Source: Bacteroidia bacterium | Lineage (GTDB): Bacteria; Bacteroidota; Bacteroidia; Chitinophagales; JAUHXS01 | Length of the DNA: 64,000 bases | Reading direction: 5' to 3' | Assembly: GCA_030426955.1 (NCBI GenBank) | Contig: JAUHXS010000002.1 | Location: 186,001-250,000 of the forward strand | Shown: in pieces, positions 41,101 to 48,872 of the stretch | Layout: each line of letters opens with the position of its first letter | Position numbering within the stretch: position 1 is the first letter of the stretch | The notes under the pieces: generated by a model | What the model was told of the DNA's origin: nothing | Database searches by the model: none | Seen by the model: only the letters and a program-made list of their open reading frames with translations | Translations under genes and position numbers: made by a program

Positions 41101-44100
41101 TAATGTTGTAGTCAATAAAAGTGCAGGTACATTAAGATTTGACTTAGAAGATCAAATGATATTACGAGATTTAACCGCTCAGAATGGTATTGTAAGTGCA
41201 GACGGTCATACTATAACTATTGGTAGAAGTCTTTTAGCAACCAATGGTACTTATGCTACAAGTGGTACTTATAGACTGACACATTCAACCGCTGCTGCAA
41301 CAGCATTTATTCAGACTAATGGTTCAACTCTAAATGACTTAACGGTTGTTGCTGGTGCTACGACAACTTATCAGTGCCTAGATGATTTAGACGTTGGGAA
41401 TAACTATACGTTAACAAGTGGAACTGTTGATGGGAATAGCTTTATTGTATATATGGGGAATGGATCAGATGTGGCTGCTGTAAATGGAACGCATAAAGTT
41501 GGTGCAGGAGGCGAAATACGTATTGGTAATGATGCTTCTTTAACAATAGGAACCACTGGTAGCATTGAGATAGTAGGCAACTCTAGTAACTTGTCAACTG
41601 TTACGAGAAGAAATGTAGGAAGATATAACCTTACTATTAATGGTCGTATTAAGGCACAGTATGCATTGTTCGAATACATGAAGGGAACAGGAGTGTACCT
41701 AACAACCACTGCGAAAATAGATACTACCGATAACTTTAGTCATTGTACTTTTACGAATGGTGCAGCTAATGGTGTTTTCTTAAGAGTAGAAACAAACCAA
41801 AATATGGATGGAACTGCTGGAACCAACCGTATTGAAAATGTCTCTTTCCCATCTAATCCAGGAGGAGGAGCTACAAATGTGTCAAAAGTCACTACATCCA
41901 CAGGGAATATCCTGTTTTATGCATCTAGTGGAAATTTTGAGGGTGAAAGTTTTGATAATGATCCTAATAACCTGATAGATTGGGAAAGTACGCCAAAGTT
42001 AATATGGAAAACAACTGCCGCAAATACCGATTGGTATAATGAGAATAACTGGACAGCAACTAGTGGACCAGATACATTCCCTTATTGTGGAATTGATGTC
42101 TTGATTCCTTCAGGAGCTACAAACTATCCTATTATTACTTCTGCAGGAGCTAGGGCTGGGAATTTAGAAATCGAATCAGGAGCATTCTTAACTTTAAACA
42201 CACCTGCTGATTCAGATACCGACTTAGTGGTATGTGGAGATATGGAAATAGATGGAAGTTTTACATTGTCTAGTTCTACAGATTCAGCTGTTGTCACTGG
42301 GAACTGGCTCAAAACAGGTTTGTTTACCCCATCTACAGGTACAATCTTACTATTATCTGATGGACCTAATTTCATGAATAATGGAATTACACCTTTCTAT
42401 AATCTAGTTATTGGAGGTACTGGATCTGTGCAATTTTTCGCTAGTACAACTACTAATGGCGATTTTGATATCTTGCCAGGGGGCACTGCCGATTTTGATA
42501 TTTATGACTTTGATGCTAATAAAAACTTTAGAAATAATGGAACCTTAAATCAAAACTCAGGTATCGTTCAGTTTTCTTCTCCTGATGCAACAACTTATGA
42601 TTTTGAACCAGGAGGAGCAACCTATAATCAGTTACGTTTTAGTGGAGGAGCCTCAAATATTATTCAATTAACAGGAGCTTTGTCTAATACTGGAAATTTG
42701 AATGTTGTCAGTGGTACATTTACGACAAATGGTCAGATTTTTAACTTTGGAAACGGAGCAGATGTAATCTCTGTATCAGGAACAGGTACGTTTGATGTAG
42801 ATGAAAACTCATCCCTAAGGATGGCACCAGGAGCATCCATGTCAGTAACCAGTGGCGCCACATTCAGACTAGTAGGGTTGAATAATGCGAACCCAGCTCA
42901 ACTGACTAGGCAAAGTACAGGAAATTACGGTGTTACAATTAGTTCTGGCGCTACAGTTCATGCCAATTATTATACAGTTGATTATATCAATACATCAGGT
43001 ATTGTTGTTAACAATGGTGTTACCGTAAATACTGTTAATAATTTTTCTAATGGCACTTTCTCAAATGGACAAACAGGTGGTAGATACTTATTGCTAAATG
43101 CAGACTTTGCGGTTACAGATACGATTGAGGAAGTTGATTTTAATACTGGACCTACATATAACGTAGCGCGTACAACTGGAGCTAATGAAGCAGTCTTTAA
43201 GAACTCAGGAGGTACACTATTTGCTTGGTTGTATGAAAATGATGTGCCAGCCAATCAACCCAATACGGGAGAAATTAGGTGGGTGTTTGACTATCCAGTA
43301 GCAGCTTGGTTAGGTGCAGCAGATTCTAATTGGCACAATGCAGCAAATTGGGATTGCGGATGTGTGCCTGATGAGACATATGGTGTTTTTATACCCAATA
43401 GACCTAAAGACCCTGTGATTTATGCAGCAGATGCAGAAGCGTTAGAAATCAATATGTATCAGGCATCATCTGAATTAGAAATTAGAGATGATAACGACCT
43501 AAGTGTACTGGGTGATTTCTCCAACCTTGGTACAATAACAGTTCAACCTGGATCTGCTTCTAATATTGAAGTACACGGTCTATGGGCAATGGCCAGCGGA
43601 GCAACATTTACAAATGGAGGAGCCTCTACAGTTACCTTAAAAGCACCTTCTGGAGCAAATGTGATCACAACAGGAGGGGATTGTTTCTATAATTTGACTA
43701 TTGATAGTACAGGCATCATGCAATCATCGAGTAGCATATGTGTTGAAGGAGACCTTCAGATTCTACAAGGTACATTCAATATGTCTTCTGCAGCACATAC
43801 CTTAACGGTAAAAGGAGATTTTATAAACAATGCAATCTTTAGTAATAGCGCCACTCTAGTTACATTTGATGGTACAAATGATCAAAGTATAGATGGAGCA
43901 ACATTTACCGATTTAACATTTGGAGGTACTGGTACAAAAACGTTAACAGGAAAGGTTATTGTCAATGGTGATGTGGGTCAATCAGCAGGAGTAACTTTGG
44001 ATGGAGGAGTAGGAGGAGATACATTAGCGCTAAACGGAGATTGGGATTTGGCATTCGGATCATCATTTAATGCTAATACGAGTACTGTCACCTTTGTGGG

Positions 44101-45355
44101 AAGCTCTATCCAGAATGTAAATAATGCATCGGGTAATGACATGATATTTAATGATCTTGAGATAAACAATACGGCAGTTGATGCTTTGAAGCCACAAATA
44201 AGAACAAATGGAAATATTGAAATCTTAGCAAGTGGTTCTTTGAAGTTAACAGATGGAGTCTTTTCAATGGCAACAACTTCTGATACTATGATTGTAAATG
44301 ATGATGTAACGCTTATAGGTGGTAATATGGAAGCTAGTTATGTTTCTGGTTGGATGAAAAAAGTGGGGGATGATGCTTGGACTTTTCCAATAGGTTCTAG
44401 TGATCGATTTGCTAGAATAGGAATTTCTGCTCCTGCAACGGCTACCAGTGCTTTTGCTGCAAGATATAATGAGGGGAATACTGGTAATTATTGGGTGCCG
44501 CCAGATTCTGTAATGACTCGAGTGAGTAGTTTAGAATATTGGGATTTAGATAGAGTGACTGGTAGTGACGATGTATTTGTTACGCTATACTGGGAAGATG
44601 GCTCATTCAGTGATATAGATGACTTAGATAGTTTAGTAGTAGCACATTTTGATGGTGCTTATAAATGGGATAATATGGGGCAAAGCGCTACAACAGGAAC
44701 TGTGGCACAAGGCTCAATAACATCTGGAAGAGCAGTAAGTAACTTTAGTCCATTTACCTTTGGGTCTATTGGAGAGGTTGCTAATCCATTGCCTATTGAG
44801 CTGATTAGTTTTGAGGCTCAATTGTTGTCAAGTGTTGTTGAATTGAACTGGTCTACTGCCTTAGAAGTTAATGCCAACCAATTTGTTATCCAAAGATCTT
44901 CTGATGCTAGTAATTTTGAAGTTGTTGGAAGTGTCGAGGCCATTGGAAATGGATTTGAGGTCAGCGATTACGTATTCCATGATGAAAGCCCATTAAGCGG
45001 GGTTAGTTATTATAGACTAAAAATGCTGGATAATGATGCTTCATTTGAATATTCTGGAGTAAGAGTGATTAATAATGATTTTGAAACACATGAAAATCAG
45101 TTGTTAATAGTGCCCAATCCAGCAACTTCTCTTAATGCAAAAGTTATCATTGACTTAGATAGATCAGAAGGTGATGTGAATTACACATTGCAAGACATAT
45201 CTGGAAGGCTATGTTATGCTAAGATAATACCTAGCGATCAAGAAGGCATTGTGATCATTGATGTCGATCCTGAAAATAAACTGAAGAAGGGCATTTACTT
45301 TGTTGCAATCAAAACCTTTTCGGGATATATTAGTAAGAAGTTGGTATTGGAATAG
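32123..45355 (+). CDS. Giant 4,410-residue T9SS-secreted repeat protein
   Basis: One uninterrupted 13.2-kb frame. Signal peptide MRVRFKVLVLLLFVTTHVSFA. The body consists of many degenerate beta-rich repeats built on themes such as F-N-N-L-x-I/F, G-N/D-x-x-V/I and NWxNNGTF (FYNLTINGSG, DVEGSIVIEDGATFDDGD), probably beta-helix or beta-sandwich. Four longer junction modules begin at residues 1282, 2416, 3200 and 3636. Near the end are a domain with GWMKKVGDDAWTFPIGSSDR (~4075), an FnIII-like domain with VELNWSTALEVNANQFVIQR (~4235-4320), and a type A T9SS sorting domain (VPNPATSLNAKVII, GIYFVAIKTFSGYISKKLVL). It is likely surface-bound or released; an adhesin role is inferred. It has few Cys and no recognised catalytic motif. 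Confidence 0.88.
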   Translation: MRVRFKVLVLLLFVTTHVSFAAKFYSQGTGNFSATTNWDTNPIGGGADPVAGDFVSGTHQWVIQDGDNITLDLDVDLDSITIGEGVSGSLIFGNDGTADSMVIQKAMIVALGGSVSHSAIIVTDYLELRGSLINNGTFDLKSGTGRDVATKFNNTSAATISGGIIPQFSNLTFDGSAIVDVTQRIDVEGSIVIEDGATFDDGDSTHTVAGNWTENGTGQMIGNGTIIMDNALTQTITTTAAFNNLIFNGGVAATATIAGAITVNGDFLVTNNTTVTSSINGHTLNGDFQVDVGATYNQSAAGRVLFYGVDTQNIVCNGDVDIFQVFTDNGNNTLPKIFSGSLGIASDFRVLNTSHVMGDVNISIANMRLNGTCSFSDTITFTGGTLRDDGTDNSFTLGSATINIEGNTTLNAGDTMHVGGDFAISSNYLIINADAHLKQDSLLKSFSMDVSTILYVRTADGFPVDFSTYSLVTASRVRYDLNQPQTVRGNITYGNLEVVNDTKTVDGPLDVDNRLRLYNGCTLELGSYAHTVANDVDYVSGAACTINSSDSLILDGEDNNQTLDANITYNLENIVFTNTAPTAVRTKNIDADLNVGGDFIVTNTGGSSANYLIVDIDGSNIINDGDGSYSLGQNVHLHSSGESNFDSVTTFNTVTMDSLSLIRFDGTDQNIPALTYGAIELNGNGAKTAQGNILVKRFVERVGATPVFADAGFTHQVKGDWLMGQAYATAASMTGKMIFNGGDQNISASFFETVEFAGTGTKTTTGNLDVDDSLLVKDGVTFSTDNNINVGGHIRVFGDGFYKQTANTTTFDGIGLMNVTFNDTSYFYRLTINPTAGLVQILTDIAVKQDLVIENGKIMAGQSVNIKIEDDFYIGTSGGGGTYTTNTASTITMNGVGLTQTILNYGNASFGNLVFTGGSEKRLGINTFDVSGDITIDVGTILDANNEDIEVEGNWINNGSFSPTGRTVTFDGSVSGQTITSSDFNNLTISNFVDTVLLLGNQTLSGNLVIDNNAILDANDTGNYFITVENWWDNDNGGDFLAREGTVVFNGAQSRIFTGGTGAGHRFYNVVSNSLSTTNNRMDGDMDIDGDFTINPGSGIWYTYAYDMYFSGNIYGETDRFNCNGVNTLYFDAIAGSFEFDPGNAASNFRNIELTGGATYSLLNDLVHSTGGNYALTVSSGILDLNGHNLQIQRANANCDIVINGGTLEVDSGASIIMANNNDFIFSSGVFRLVGHENAPATLTSAGGGFDFDMTNGTIHARNYSIERTRGNGLNITGGNIDATNNFSDGIFANGAGSYYLTLDINLNDDTATGVTFSSGPSGNINRPNAAPTGELTFLNPNGSLAGEIYENDADGEIHWDFSGNITWDGGGSSNSWFHPDNWNPNGVPTDSDNVLIDHSIILASDIIVEIDSAKLAVCNNLTITTNGANNIDLNWVGGNRDLQVYGDVTLSDGRAGINLASANDTMNVYGSWDNNGTFVSASGVVVFNDTTGGVHNITSGGTGNNNDFDHLVVNASSSTYNLQSDIDIDEDFVLIDGTWNTGGSQMNVAGNWTKSGTATFSSTDAVIFDGANSVQTVSGATVFYNLTINGSGTDTVRLDANITVENNVQILTGVMDAQNNNIFVLRHWRNNVGLAGFIQNGIGTVIFNGTATQIVGTGGSATTFANVLMQNSGRKEIRQDMNVTTNWTINDEPNRVEIEPGVTINSTFSGNDFTMTGSNLWVYGANNFPDSFATIALQAGYVTYRCDCDQMISSQEYYNIDFDYNGAGARTKTAKGNITIKNFGRILDTDTRLDMDNFDMELTRISGGESNDLQLPTGGKQIDWGTGTLTHSGDGWDIDADIDTINNLVLIDGDGSNRNKELNSDMIFTGDVTVQAGSRFDMDVYTARCIAAGKTFTLASGTRLLTYTPSPDTAFPTGFTTYDIDENTLTWFLDNGGLQLMYDVPTYGNVIAQNTGTLRLLGDIDVNGDFDISNGGERVTLDDNGFDMNLAGSDIRLVDYTPSANTTVTFDGGDQTMVDDDGGFNDQLFYNVRFTNAGVKTFSDGGETIDIQGTWRIDSAVVVSLAQNTFFSGDSIINYYGRIVYSDNSLIFDGDGNQIVQLGEHDTLGGLTFSGDGGGNDTVTFIEYGIDQEYLGDPEDFIIDAGMVVEMGSFTHKLSSNDIVNNGTWITKNSRLVFDRDGQQDIAGIDTARSILLQGSNDKDMQGSWVMIDSIIIDAGVTLDAIGANHISLTGSWISNGTYNDRDASITTFESTDGTAQSINNNGSNFYLVKFNQVNTNARTYTLLSDVRIEDSLLISNGATFDINGNTLTLGDNDGGTPAGEVIIVDAGATLEVDADAVLSFNHADLDPYVIVNGMLRLVGTDGNPATVTREAGTNGRTRVDVVNGTIEAQYYNFEYLGDTGIWVRSAATLHDTRNFSNGVWGQMRTGGAGSRKYLQLDADLTTVDSIRDVTFDYGGTPAAGTTFNVGRAAGATDTAFFTGDISGILAGYVYEDDDNSDTTGLIRWNQVNQVTWIGGVSINWHNPNNWSPATVPTPTITANIPAGAPNDPTVFADSAECLDLNITNGNLILELPIEVFGDVSLGNTTAGLIAVANDSALISVGGSWAKGNGGTFTHGNSKVIFSASAGVVNITPNGAPFNKIEFTGAAQSNIVGNTITVEDSFIVSAHSQVTPTTGNYTLNLEGDFVNNGTYDNTTAGTTIFNGNVAQSIHRGRFYNLTISGSNIKTVSDTLDVLRDVIVNSTLASGGTGFMQLSSAGVNNTGVTINVSGTFDDGNRDHEFYGRNWIGTGNYSGTGTITFLGNREKDIYDSKFATLVLNGTANVELLGAVSMTGDLTVKNTINVFDLNSEQITATGAGQVLTIEAGERMDVTGAANFPDGFASFVMDTTSIVRYDGVVDQMVGAATYGTIQLYNTAKTLEGNIDIEGNMMLYSGSLDVSASNYSINCAGRFYTAGGTDFIARSGTITFDGSVAGNQDVDHVLPGTKDFYNVVVNKSAGTLRFDLEDQMILRDLTAQNGIVSADGHTITIGRSLLATNGTYATSGTYRLTHSTAAATAFIQTNGSTLNDLTVVAGATTTYQCLDDLDVGNNYTLTSGTVDGNSFIVYMGNGSDVAAVNGTHKVGAGGEIRIGNDASLTIGTTGSIEIVGNSSNLSTVTRRNVGRYNLTINGRIKAQYALFEYMKGTGVYLTTTAKIDTTDNFSHCTFTNGAANGVFLRVETNQNMDGTAGTNRIENVSFPSNPGGGATNVSKVTTSTGNILFYASSGNFEGESFDNDPNNLIDWESTPKLIWKTTAANTDWYNENNWTATSGPDTFPYCGIDVLIPSGATNYPIITSAGARAGNLEIESGAFLTLNTPADSDTDLVVCGDMEIDGSFTLSSSTDSAVVTGNWLKTGLFTPSTGTILLLSDGPNFMNNGITPFYNLVIGGTGSVQFFASTTTNGDFDILPGGTADFDIYDFDANKNFRNNGTLNQNSGIVQFSSPDATTYDFEPGGATYNQLRFSGGASNIIQLTGALSNTGNLNVVSGTFTTNGQIFNFGNGADVISVSGTGTFDVDENSSLRMAPGASMSVTSGATFRLVGLNNANPAQLTRQSTGNYGVTISSGATVHANYYTVDYINTSGIVVNNGVTVNTVNNFSNGTFSNGQTGGRYLLLNADFAVTDTIEEVDFNTGPTYNVARTTGANEAVFKNSGGTLFAWLYENDVPANQPNTGEIRWVFDYPVAAWLGAADSNWHNAANWDCGCVPDETYGVFIPNRPKDPVIYAADAEALEINMYQASSELEIRDDNDLSVLGDFSNLGTITVQPGSASNIEVHGLWAMASGATFTNGGASTVTLKAPSGANVITTGGDCFYNLTIDSTGIMQSSSSICVEGDLQILQGTFNMSSAAHTLTVKGDFINNAIFSNSATLVTFDGTNDQSIDGATFTDLTFGGTGTKTLTGKVIVNGDVGQSAGVTLDGGVGGDTLALNGDWDLAFGSSFNANTSTVTFVGSSIQNVNNASGNDMIFNDLEINNTAVDALKPQIRTNGNIEILASGSLKLTDGVFSMATTSDTMIVNDDVTLIGGNMEASYVSGWMKKVGDDAWTFPIGSSDRFARIGISAPATATSAFAARYNEGNTGNYWVPPDSVMTRVSSLEYWDLDRVTGSDDVFVTLYWEDGSFSDIDDLDSLVVAHFDGAYKWDNMGQSATTGTVAQGSITSGRAVSNFSPFTFGSIGEVANPLPIELISFEAQLLSSVVELNWSTALEVNANQFVIQRSSDASNFEVVGSVEAIGNGFEVSDYVFHDESPLSGVSYYRLKMLDNDASFEYSGVRVINNDFETHENQLLIVPNPATSLNAKVIIDLDRSEGDVNYTLQDISGRLCYAKIIPSDQEGIVIIDVDPENKLKKGIYFVAIKTFSGYISKKLVLE
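35966..36293 (+). repeat. Junction module 1 inside giant protein gene
   Basis: Encodes from DATNNFSDGIFANG to NITWDGGGSSNSWFHPDNW and NPNGVPT. It shares the order NFSxG - L-x-L-D/N - VTF/VDF - EN/ED-D acidic patch - hydrophobic-W - S/N-W - NW with modules 2-4. It is preceded by a shared RLVG..NPATLT and HARNYSIE-like stretch of about 55 residues. Confidence 0.7.
39368..39738 (+). repeat. Junction module 2 inside giant protein gene
   Basis: Encodes from HDTRNFSNGVWGQ through YLQLDADL, IRDVTFDYGG and GYVYEDDDNSDT to VTWIGGVSINWHNPNNWSP. Preceded by RLVGTDGNPATVTREAG and GTIEAQYYNFEYLG, matching the pre-module stretch of modules 1, 3 and 4. Confidence 0.7.
41720..42080 (+). repeat. Junction module 3 inside giant protein gene
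   Basis: Encodes from DTTDNFSHCTFTNGA through IENVSFPSN, ESFDNDPNNLIDW and LIWKTTAANTDWYNENNWTA. Preceded by IEIVGNSSNLSTVTRRN and GRIKAQYALFEYMK. It is the most diverged of the four: the proline after NW is missing. Confidence 0.65.
43028..43374 (+). repeat. Junction module 4 inside giant protein gene
   Basis: Encodes from NTVNNFSNGTFSNGQTGG through LLLNADFAVTDTIEEVDF, WLYENDVPANQPNTGEIRW and AAWLGAADSNWHNAANW. Preceded by RLVGLNNANPAQLTRQS and ATVHANYYTVDYIN. Confidence 0.7.
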
Positions 45356-45410
45356 TTGATTTTTCCAGTCATGTAAGTAGCAGAATATTTTTGTCAGTAT
45401 TTCTGACCTT

Positions 45411-45444
45411 TTGGATAAAGTTATCTTTTCATTAGGTATATTTG
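45411..45444 (+). promoter_or_regulatory. Promoter of the cation/proton antiporter gene
   Basis: TTG at 45411-45413, a 23-base spacer and TATATTTG at 45437-45444 (exact TAnnTTTG), 17 bases before the ATG. The spacer is at the long end of the usual range. Confidence 0.55.
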
Positions 45445-45461
45445 GTTTCTAATTAATAAGT

Positions 45462-46736
45462 ATGCAAGCATTAAACTCTTTTTGGATGATTATTGCCTTT
45501 TCGGTGATAGTGATTCTCTCTTTTTTGTTTAATATTTTATCTAAAAAGACCAACATTCCAAGTGTATTAATGCTGATATTAATGGGTTTTTTGATCAAGG
45601 AGGGCTTAAGTGCAGTAGATGTGAAAATTCCAGATTTAAAACAGATGTTGGAAATTATAGGTGTAGTGGGATTAATTATGATAGTATTAGAAGCAGCATT
45701 AGACTTAAAGCTTAAAAAGGATAAGACGATATTAATTTTAAAGGCATTTTTTATATCATTGGTATTATTACTAGCTACTTCTTTAGTAATAGCGTATATT
45801 TTTCAATTTTTTATACAAATGGATTTATTTACTGCAATGATATACGCTGTACCATTATCTATTATGAGTAGTGCCATTATTATACCCAGTGTGGCTAATC
45901 TTACGGAGGAAAATAAAGAATTTATGATATATGAGGCTACTTTCTCTGATATATTAGGGATTATGTTGTTTTACTTCTTATTAGATACGCAGGGCATTGA
46001 AAGTGGAAAGCAAATTGCGGTAAACGTAACTTCAAATATAGGATTAACAATAGTTGCTTCTGTCTTATTAAGTTACTTGCTCGTTTTTTTATTTCAATAT
46101 ATTAAACAGATGCATGGAAGGCTATTTTTGATGGTTGCTGTATTAACGCTATTATACTCTGTCGGTAAACTATTTCATTTATCCTCTTTATTAATCATAC
46201 TAACCTTTGGCTTAGTGCTTAATAATAGAAGATTATTTATCAGAGGGGTATTGAAAAAAATTATCAAAGCAGAAGATTTTAAAGTAATATTTAAAGATTT
46301 TAAGACTTTGATTGAGGAAAGTTCATTTGTCATCAGGACATTCTTTTTTGTGCTTTTTGGCTTGACTATTCATTTTGATAGTCTGGGTGGTATTTTCATT
46401 TATGCGATTACAATATTGATTCTTCTTGTCTTATATGGTATAAGGTATCTAAACTTAAAGATAGTAACAAAAGATAAGGTAATGCCATTGCTATTTATTG
46501 CACCTCGTGGGTTGATAACAATATTATTGTTTTACGCCATTCCTCAAGAGTTGATAGACCCATATTTTGATTCCAATATCTTGTTGTTCGTAATTCTATC
46601 CACAAATGTAATTATGATGATAGCCTTGATGCGAAGTGGTGGGGATTATGAAGAAGTGGATAAAATGAATTTTGGTTCCCTAGAAAGAGAAGTCGAATTT
46701 AATACCTTAAACAAGCCTGTAAAACCTACTGAATAG
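45462..46736 (+). CDS. Cation:proton antiporter (CPA family)
   Basis: 424-residue inner-membrane protein with about 11-12 hydrophobic segments. Features of the sodium-proton exchanger fold: NIPSVLMLILMGFLIKEGLS at TM2, EIIGVVGLIMIVLEAALDLK at TM3, and YAVPLSIMSSAIIIPSVANL followed by IYEATFSDILGIMLFYFLL, where the E and D sit at the usual ion-binding TM5. RGLITILLFYAIPQ resembles the late conserved Arg/Gly segment. There is no TrkA-N domain; the C-terminal tail is short and acidic. Exchanged ion not predictable. It overlaps the convergent MFS gene by 11 bases. Confidence 0.82.
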   Translation: MQALNSFWMIIAFSVIVILSFLFNILSKKTNIPSVLMLILMGFLIKEGLSAVDVKIPDLKQMLEIIGVVGLIMIVLEAALDLKLKKDKTILILKAFFISLVLLLATSLVIAYIFQFFIQMDLFTAMIYAVPLSIMSSAIIIPSVANLTEENKEFMIYEATFSDILGIMLFYFLLDTQGIESGKQIAVNVTSNIGLTIVASVLLSYLLVFLFQYIKQMHGRLFLMVAVLTLLYSVGKLFHLSSLLIILTFGLVLNNRRLFIRGVLKKIIKAEDFKVIFKDFKTLIEESSFVIRTFFFVLFGLTIHFDSLGGIFIYAITILILLVLYGIRYLNLKIVTKDKVMPLLFIAPRGLITILLFYAIPQELIDPYFDSNILLFVILSTNVIMMIALMRSGGDYEEVDKMNFGSLEREVEFNTLNKPVKPTE

Positions 46737-47925
46737 ATTTAATCTTTCTCCCCAGAAAAATAGCAATGAGGCTTGTTGCGATAGCAAGATAACCAACATA
46801 GTTATAATTAAGCAATTCTCCAGTATTAGCTTCAGTAATTATTACGCCACTTACTAATGAGGCTAGACCAGCGGAGAGCTGTTGTACAGAAAAGTTAATA
46901 CTCATAAAGCCTCCTCTTTGGTTTGGCTTGACCACAGAGGTAATCATTGCCATAAATGGGATCATTCGCCCACTAATTAATATGAAAAATGAAGTTGAGA
47001 CAATAAGTGCTATGATGATATGGACACTACCTAAGTGTGTTGTCAGTAGTAGGGGGGCAGTAGATAATAAACCAATGATTGTAAAAGCGGTAGGTTTGCC
47101 ATACTTATCAGAAAGTCTGCCAATTATTGGTGCTGTGAACATAGTAGCCCCACCACCTAATAGATAAACGAGCGTTAGTTGTATTTCCGTTATACCTACA
47201 TTTGATACATAGTAAGGACTGATGAATGGGATAACAGAAAATTGACCAATAATTAAAAAAAACATCGTTATGGGTGCTCTTAATTGGTTTTTGTCCTGCC
47301 AGATATTTGTTAAAATAGACAAAGGGTTTGGTTTTGGAGAGCCTATCTCAATATGCTGCTTCATATTAGGGATTAACAACAGTATGAGTATTGATATGAT
47401 TATACCTAATCCCCCTAACATATAAAAAGGAGTATGCCAAGTGAATTGCGTCGCTAAAAATAATCCTAACGGTACGCCTAAAACAGCTGCCAATGAAAAA
47501 GATGCCATTACAATTCCTGTTGCGCTTCCTCTTCTGCTTTCTGGGAATACATCTCCTATAATGGAAAGCACTAATGCACTTTGAATGCCACCAAAAGCTC
47601 CAGTAAGACACCTTGTAATGATTAGAAAATAATAATCATTTGCGGTAGCACAAGCTAATGTGCCTAAAGTAAGTCCAATATAGACAACCAATAGTGCCTT
47701 TTTTCTATCAAACTTGTCAATTAAGAAAGCTCCGAAAAAACCTACTATTCCTGCGCTAATGGTATATGACGAGACGATCATTCCAAACTGTTGAGGATTG
47801 ATCTCAAATAGCCTCATGAGTTGCGGACCTAAAGGCATTACAATCATAAAATCTACAATATGTGTAAATTGTGCGGCAGCTAGTAGATATAATATTATAC
47901 GCTCCTTAGATATAGTCATATGCAT
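46726..47925 (-). CDS. MFS transporter
   Basis: 399-residue 12-segment major facilitator protein. The motif A-like loop between TM2 and TM3 is FFGAFLIDKFDRKKALLVVY; the repeat in the second half is IIGRLSDKYGKPTAF. The TM4 region RCLTGAFGGIQSALVLSIIG and EGFP-like loop DVFPESRRGSATGIVMASFS resemble drug/sugar efflux members (AraJ/YdhP-like). Substrate unknown. The second ATG (codon 3) is an alternative start. Confidence 0.85.
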   Translation of the reverse strand: MHMTISKERIILYLLAAAQFTHIVDFMIVMPLGPQLMRLFEINPQQFGMIVSSYTISAGIVGFFGAFLIDKFDRKKALLVVYIGLTLGTLACATANDYYFLIITRCLTGAFGGIQSALVLSIIGDVFPESRRGSATGIVMASFSLAAVLGVPLGLFLATQFTWHTPFYMLGGLGIIISILILLLIPNMKQHIEIGSPKPNPLSILTNIWQDKNQLRAPITMFFLIIGQFSVIPFISPYYVSNVGITEIQLTLVYLLGGGATMFTAPIIGRLSDKYGKPTAFTIIGLLSTAPLLLTTHLGSVHIIIALIVSTSFFILISGRMIPFMAMITSVVKPNQRGGFMSINFSVQQLSAGLASLVSGVIITEANTGELLNYNYVGYLAIATSLIAIFLGRKIKSIQ

Positions 47926-47976
47926 ACCATTTACTAGGTAATCTTTCCCTTAAATACCTTTTTTATAGAAAAGGTT

Positions 47977-47984
47977 CAAATATA
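47977..47984 (-). promoter_or_regulatory. Minus-strand -7 box of the MFS gene
   Basis: CAAATATA on the plus strand is TATATTTG on the minus strand, an exact TAnnTTTG match 51 bases upstream of the MFS ATG. No clear TTG at the -33 distance. On the plus strand TAACTTTG (47990-47997) is a matching box in the other direction, possibly serving the desaturase 110 bases downstream. Confidence 0.45.
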
Positions 47985-48107
47985 AGTCTTAACTTTGTGT
48001 TAATACAGATAAACTAAAATAGTTATCTGTTTAATAGCTTGCTTTGGTAGAATGATAGTGCGGGTTTTATCCTTGATTCAGATACGCAGTGAGTTTAAAG
48101 TGAAATT

Positions 48108-48872
48108 ATGGAAGTAGTTATATTTTTTATTGCACATTGGTATCTTTCTCTTTTTTGTCAAACATTTTTTCATCATAGATATTCTGCTCATAGAATGTTT
48201 ACTATGTCAAAAGGTTGGGAGAAATTTTTTTACATATGCACTTATATTTTCCAGGGAGCTTCATTCTTAAGCCCTCGTGCTTATGGTATTATGCATAGAT
48301 TGCATCATGCTTATGCAGATACAGAAAAAGATCCCCATTCACCAAAATATGATCATAATATTTTTAAAATGATGTGGAAGACAAAAAATATTTACAACTC
48401 TATATTATATGATAAAGCTGGAGTAGATGAGAAATTTAAGAAAAATGTACCTAATTGGGAGTTTATCGAGCGTTTAGGCGATATGTGGATTTCTAGACTT
48501 TTTTGGGCTGGGGTTTACATCGCTTTTCATGTGTATTTTATAGATCTTCCTGAAGAATGGTACTTGTACATTTTCCTTCCTTTAAACTTTATCATGGGGC
48601 CACTACATGGTGCTATTATCAATTGGTTTGCACATATTGTAGGCTATAGAAATTTTGATGTCAAAGATACCTCTACTAATATGTGGCCAATAGAAATAAT
48701 TATGTTTGGAGAGGGGTTGCATAATAATCATCATGCACGTGGTAATAATCCCAATTTTGGCTTTGCTAAATGGTGGGAATTTGATCTGGCCTATCCTATC
48801 ATTTGGACTTTTAATAAGCTTGGTATTATCCGTTACCGAAAGCCTGCTACACCAACTAGTTTTTTTGAGTAA
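48108..48872 (+). CDS. Acyl-CoA/fatty acid desaturase
   Basis: 254-residue membrane di-iron desaturase. All three histidine boxes are visible: HHRYSAHRMF (residues ~22-31), MHRLHHAYADTEKDPHSP (~64-81) and EGLHNNHHARGNN near residue 205. Membrane segments separate the first two from the third, and YRNFDVKDTSTNMWPIEI before the last box is typical of delta-9-type acyl desaturases. It probably adjusts membrane fluidity. Single gene between two divergent or distant neighbours. Confidence 0.88.
   Translation: MEVVIFFIAHWYLSLFCQTFFHHRYSAHRMFTMSKGWEKFFYICTYIFQGASFLSPRAYGIMHRLHHAYADTEKDPHSPKYDHNIFKMMWKTKNIYNSILYDKAGVDEKFKKNVPNWEFIERLGDMWISRLFWAGVYIAFHVYFIDLPEEWYLYIFLPLNFIMGPLHGAIINWFAHIVGYRNFDVKDTSTNMWPIEIIMFGEGLHNNHHARGNNPNFGFAKWWEFDLAYPIIWTFNKLGIIRYRKPATPTSFFE

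Noticed and set aside
34834-43254. Several 60-118-codon minus-strand frames inside the giant gene (e.g. 34834-35190, 42982-43254)
   Set aside because: They are antisense shadows of the T/A/G-rich repeat codons, have no promoter or family motif and no conserved spacing.
32123-45355. Repeats in the giant gene as a CRISPR array or tandem DNA repeat
   Set aside because: Similarity is at the protein level with variable unit length; there are no identical direct repeats with regular spacers.
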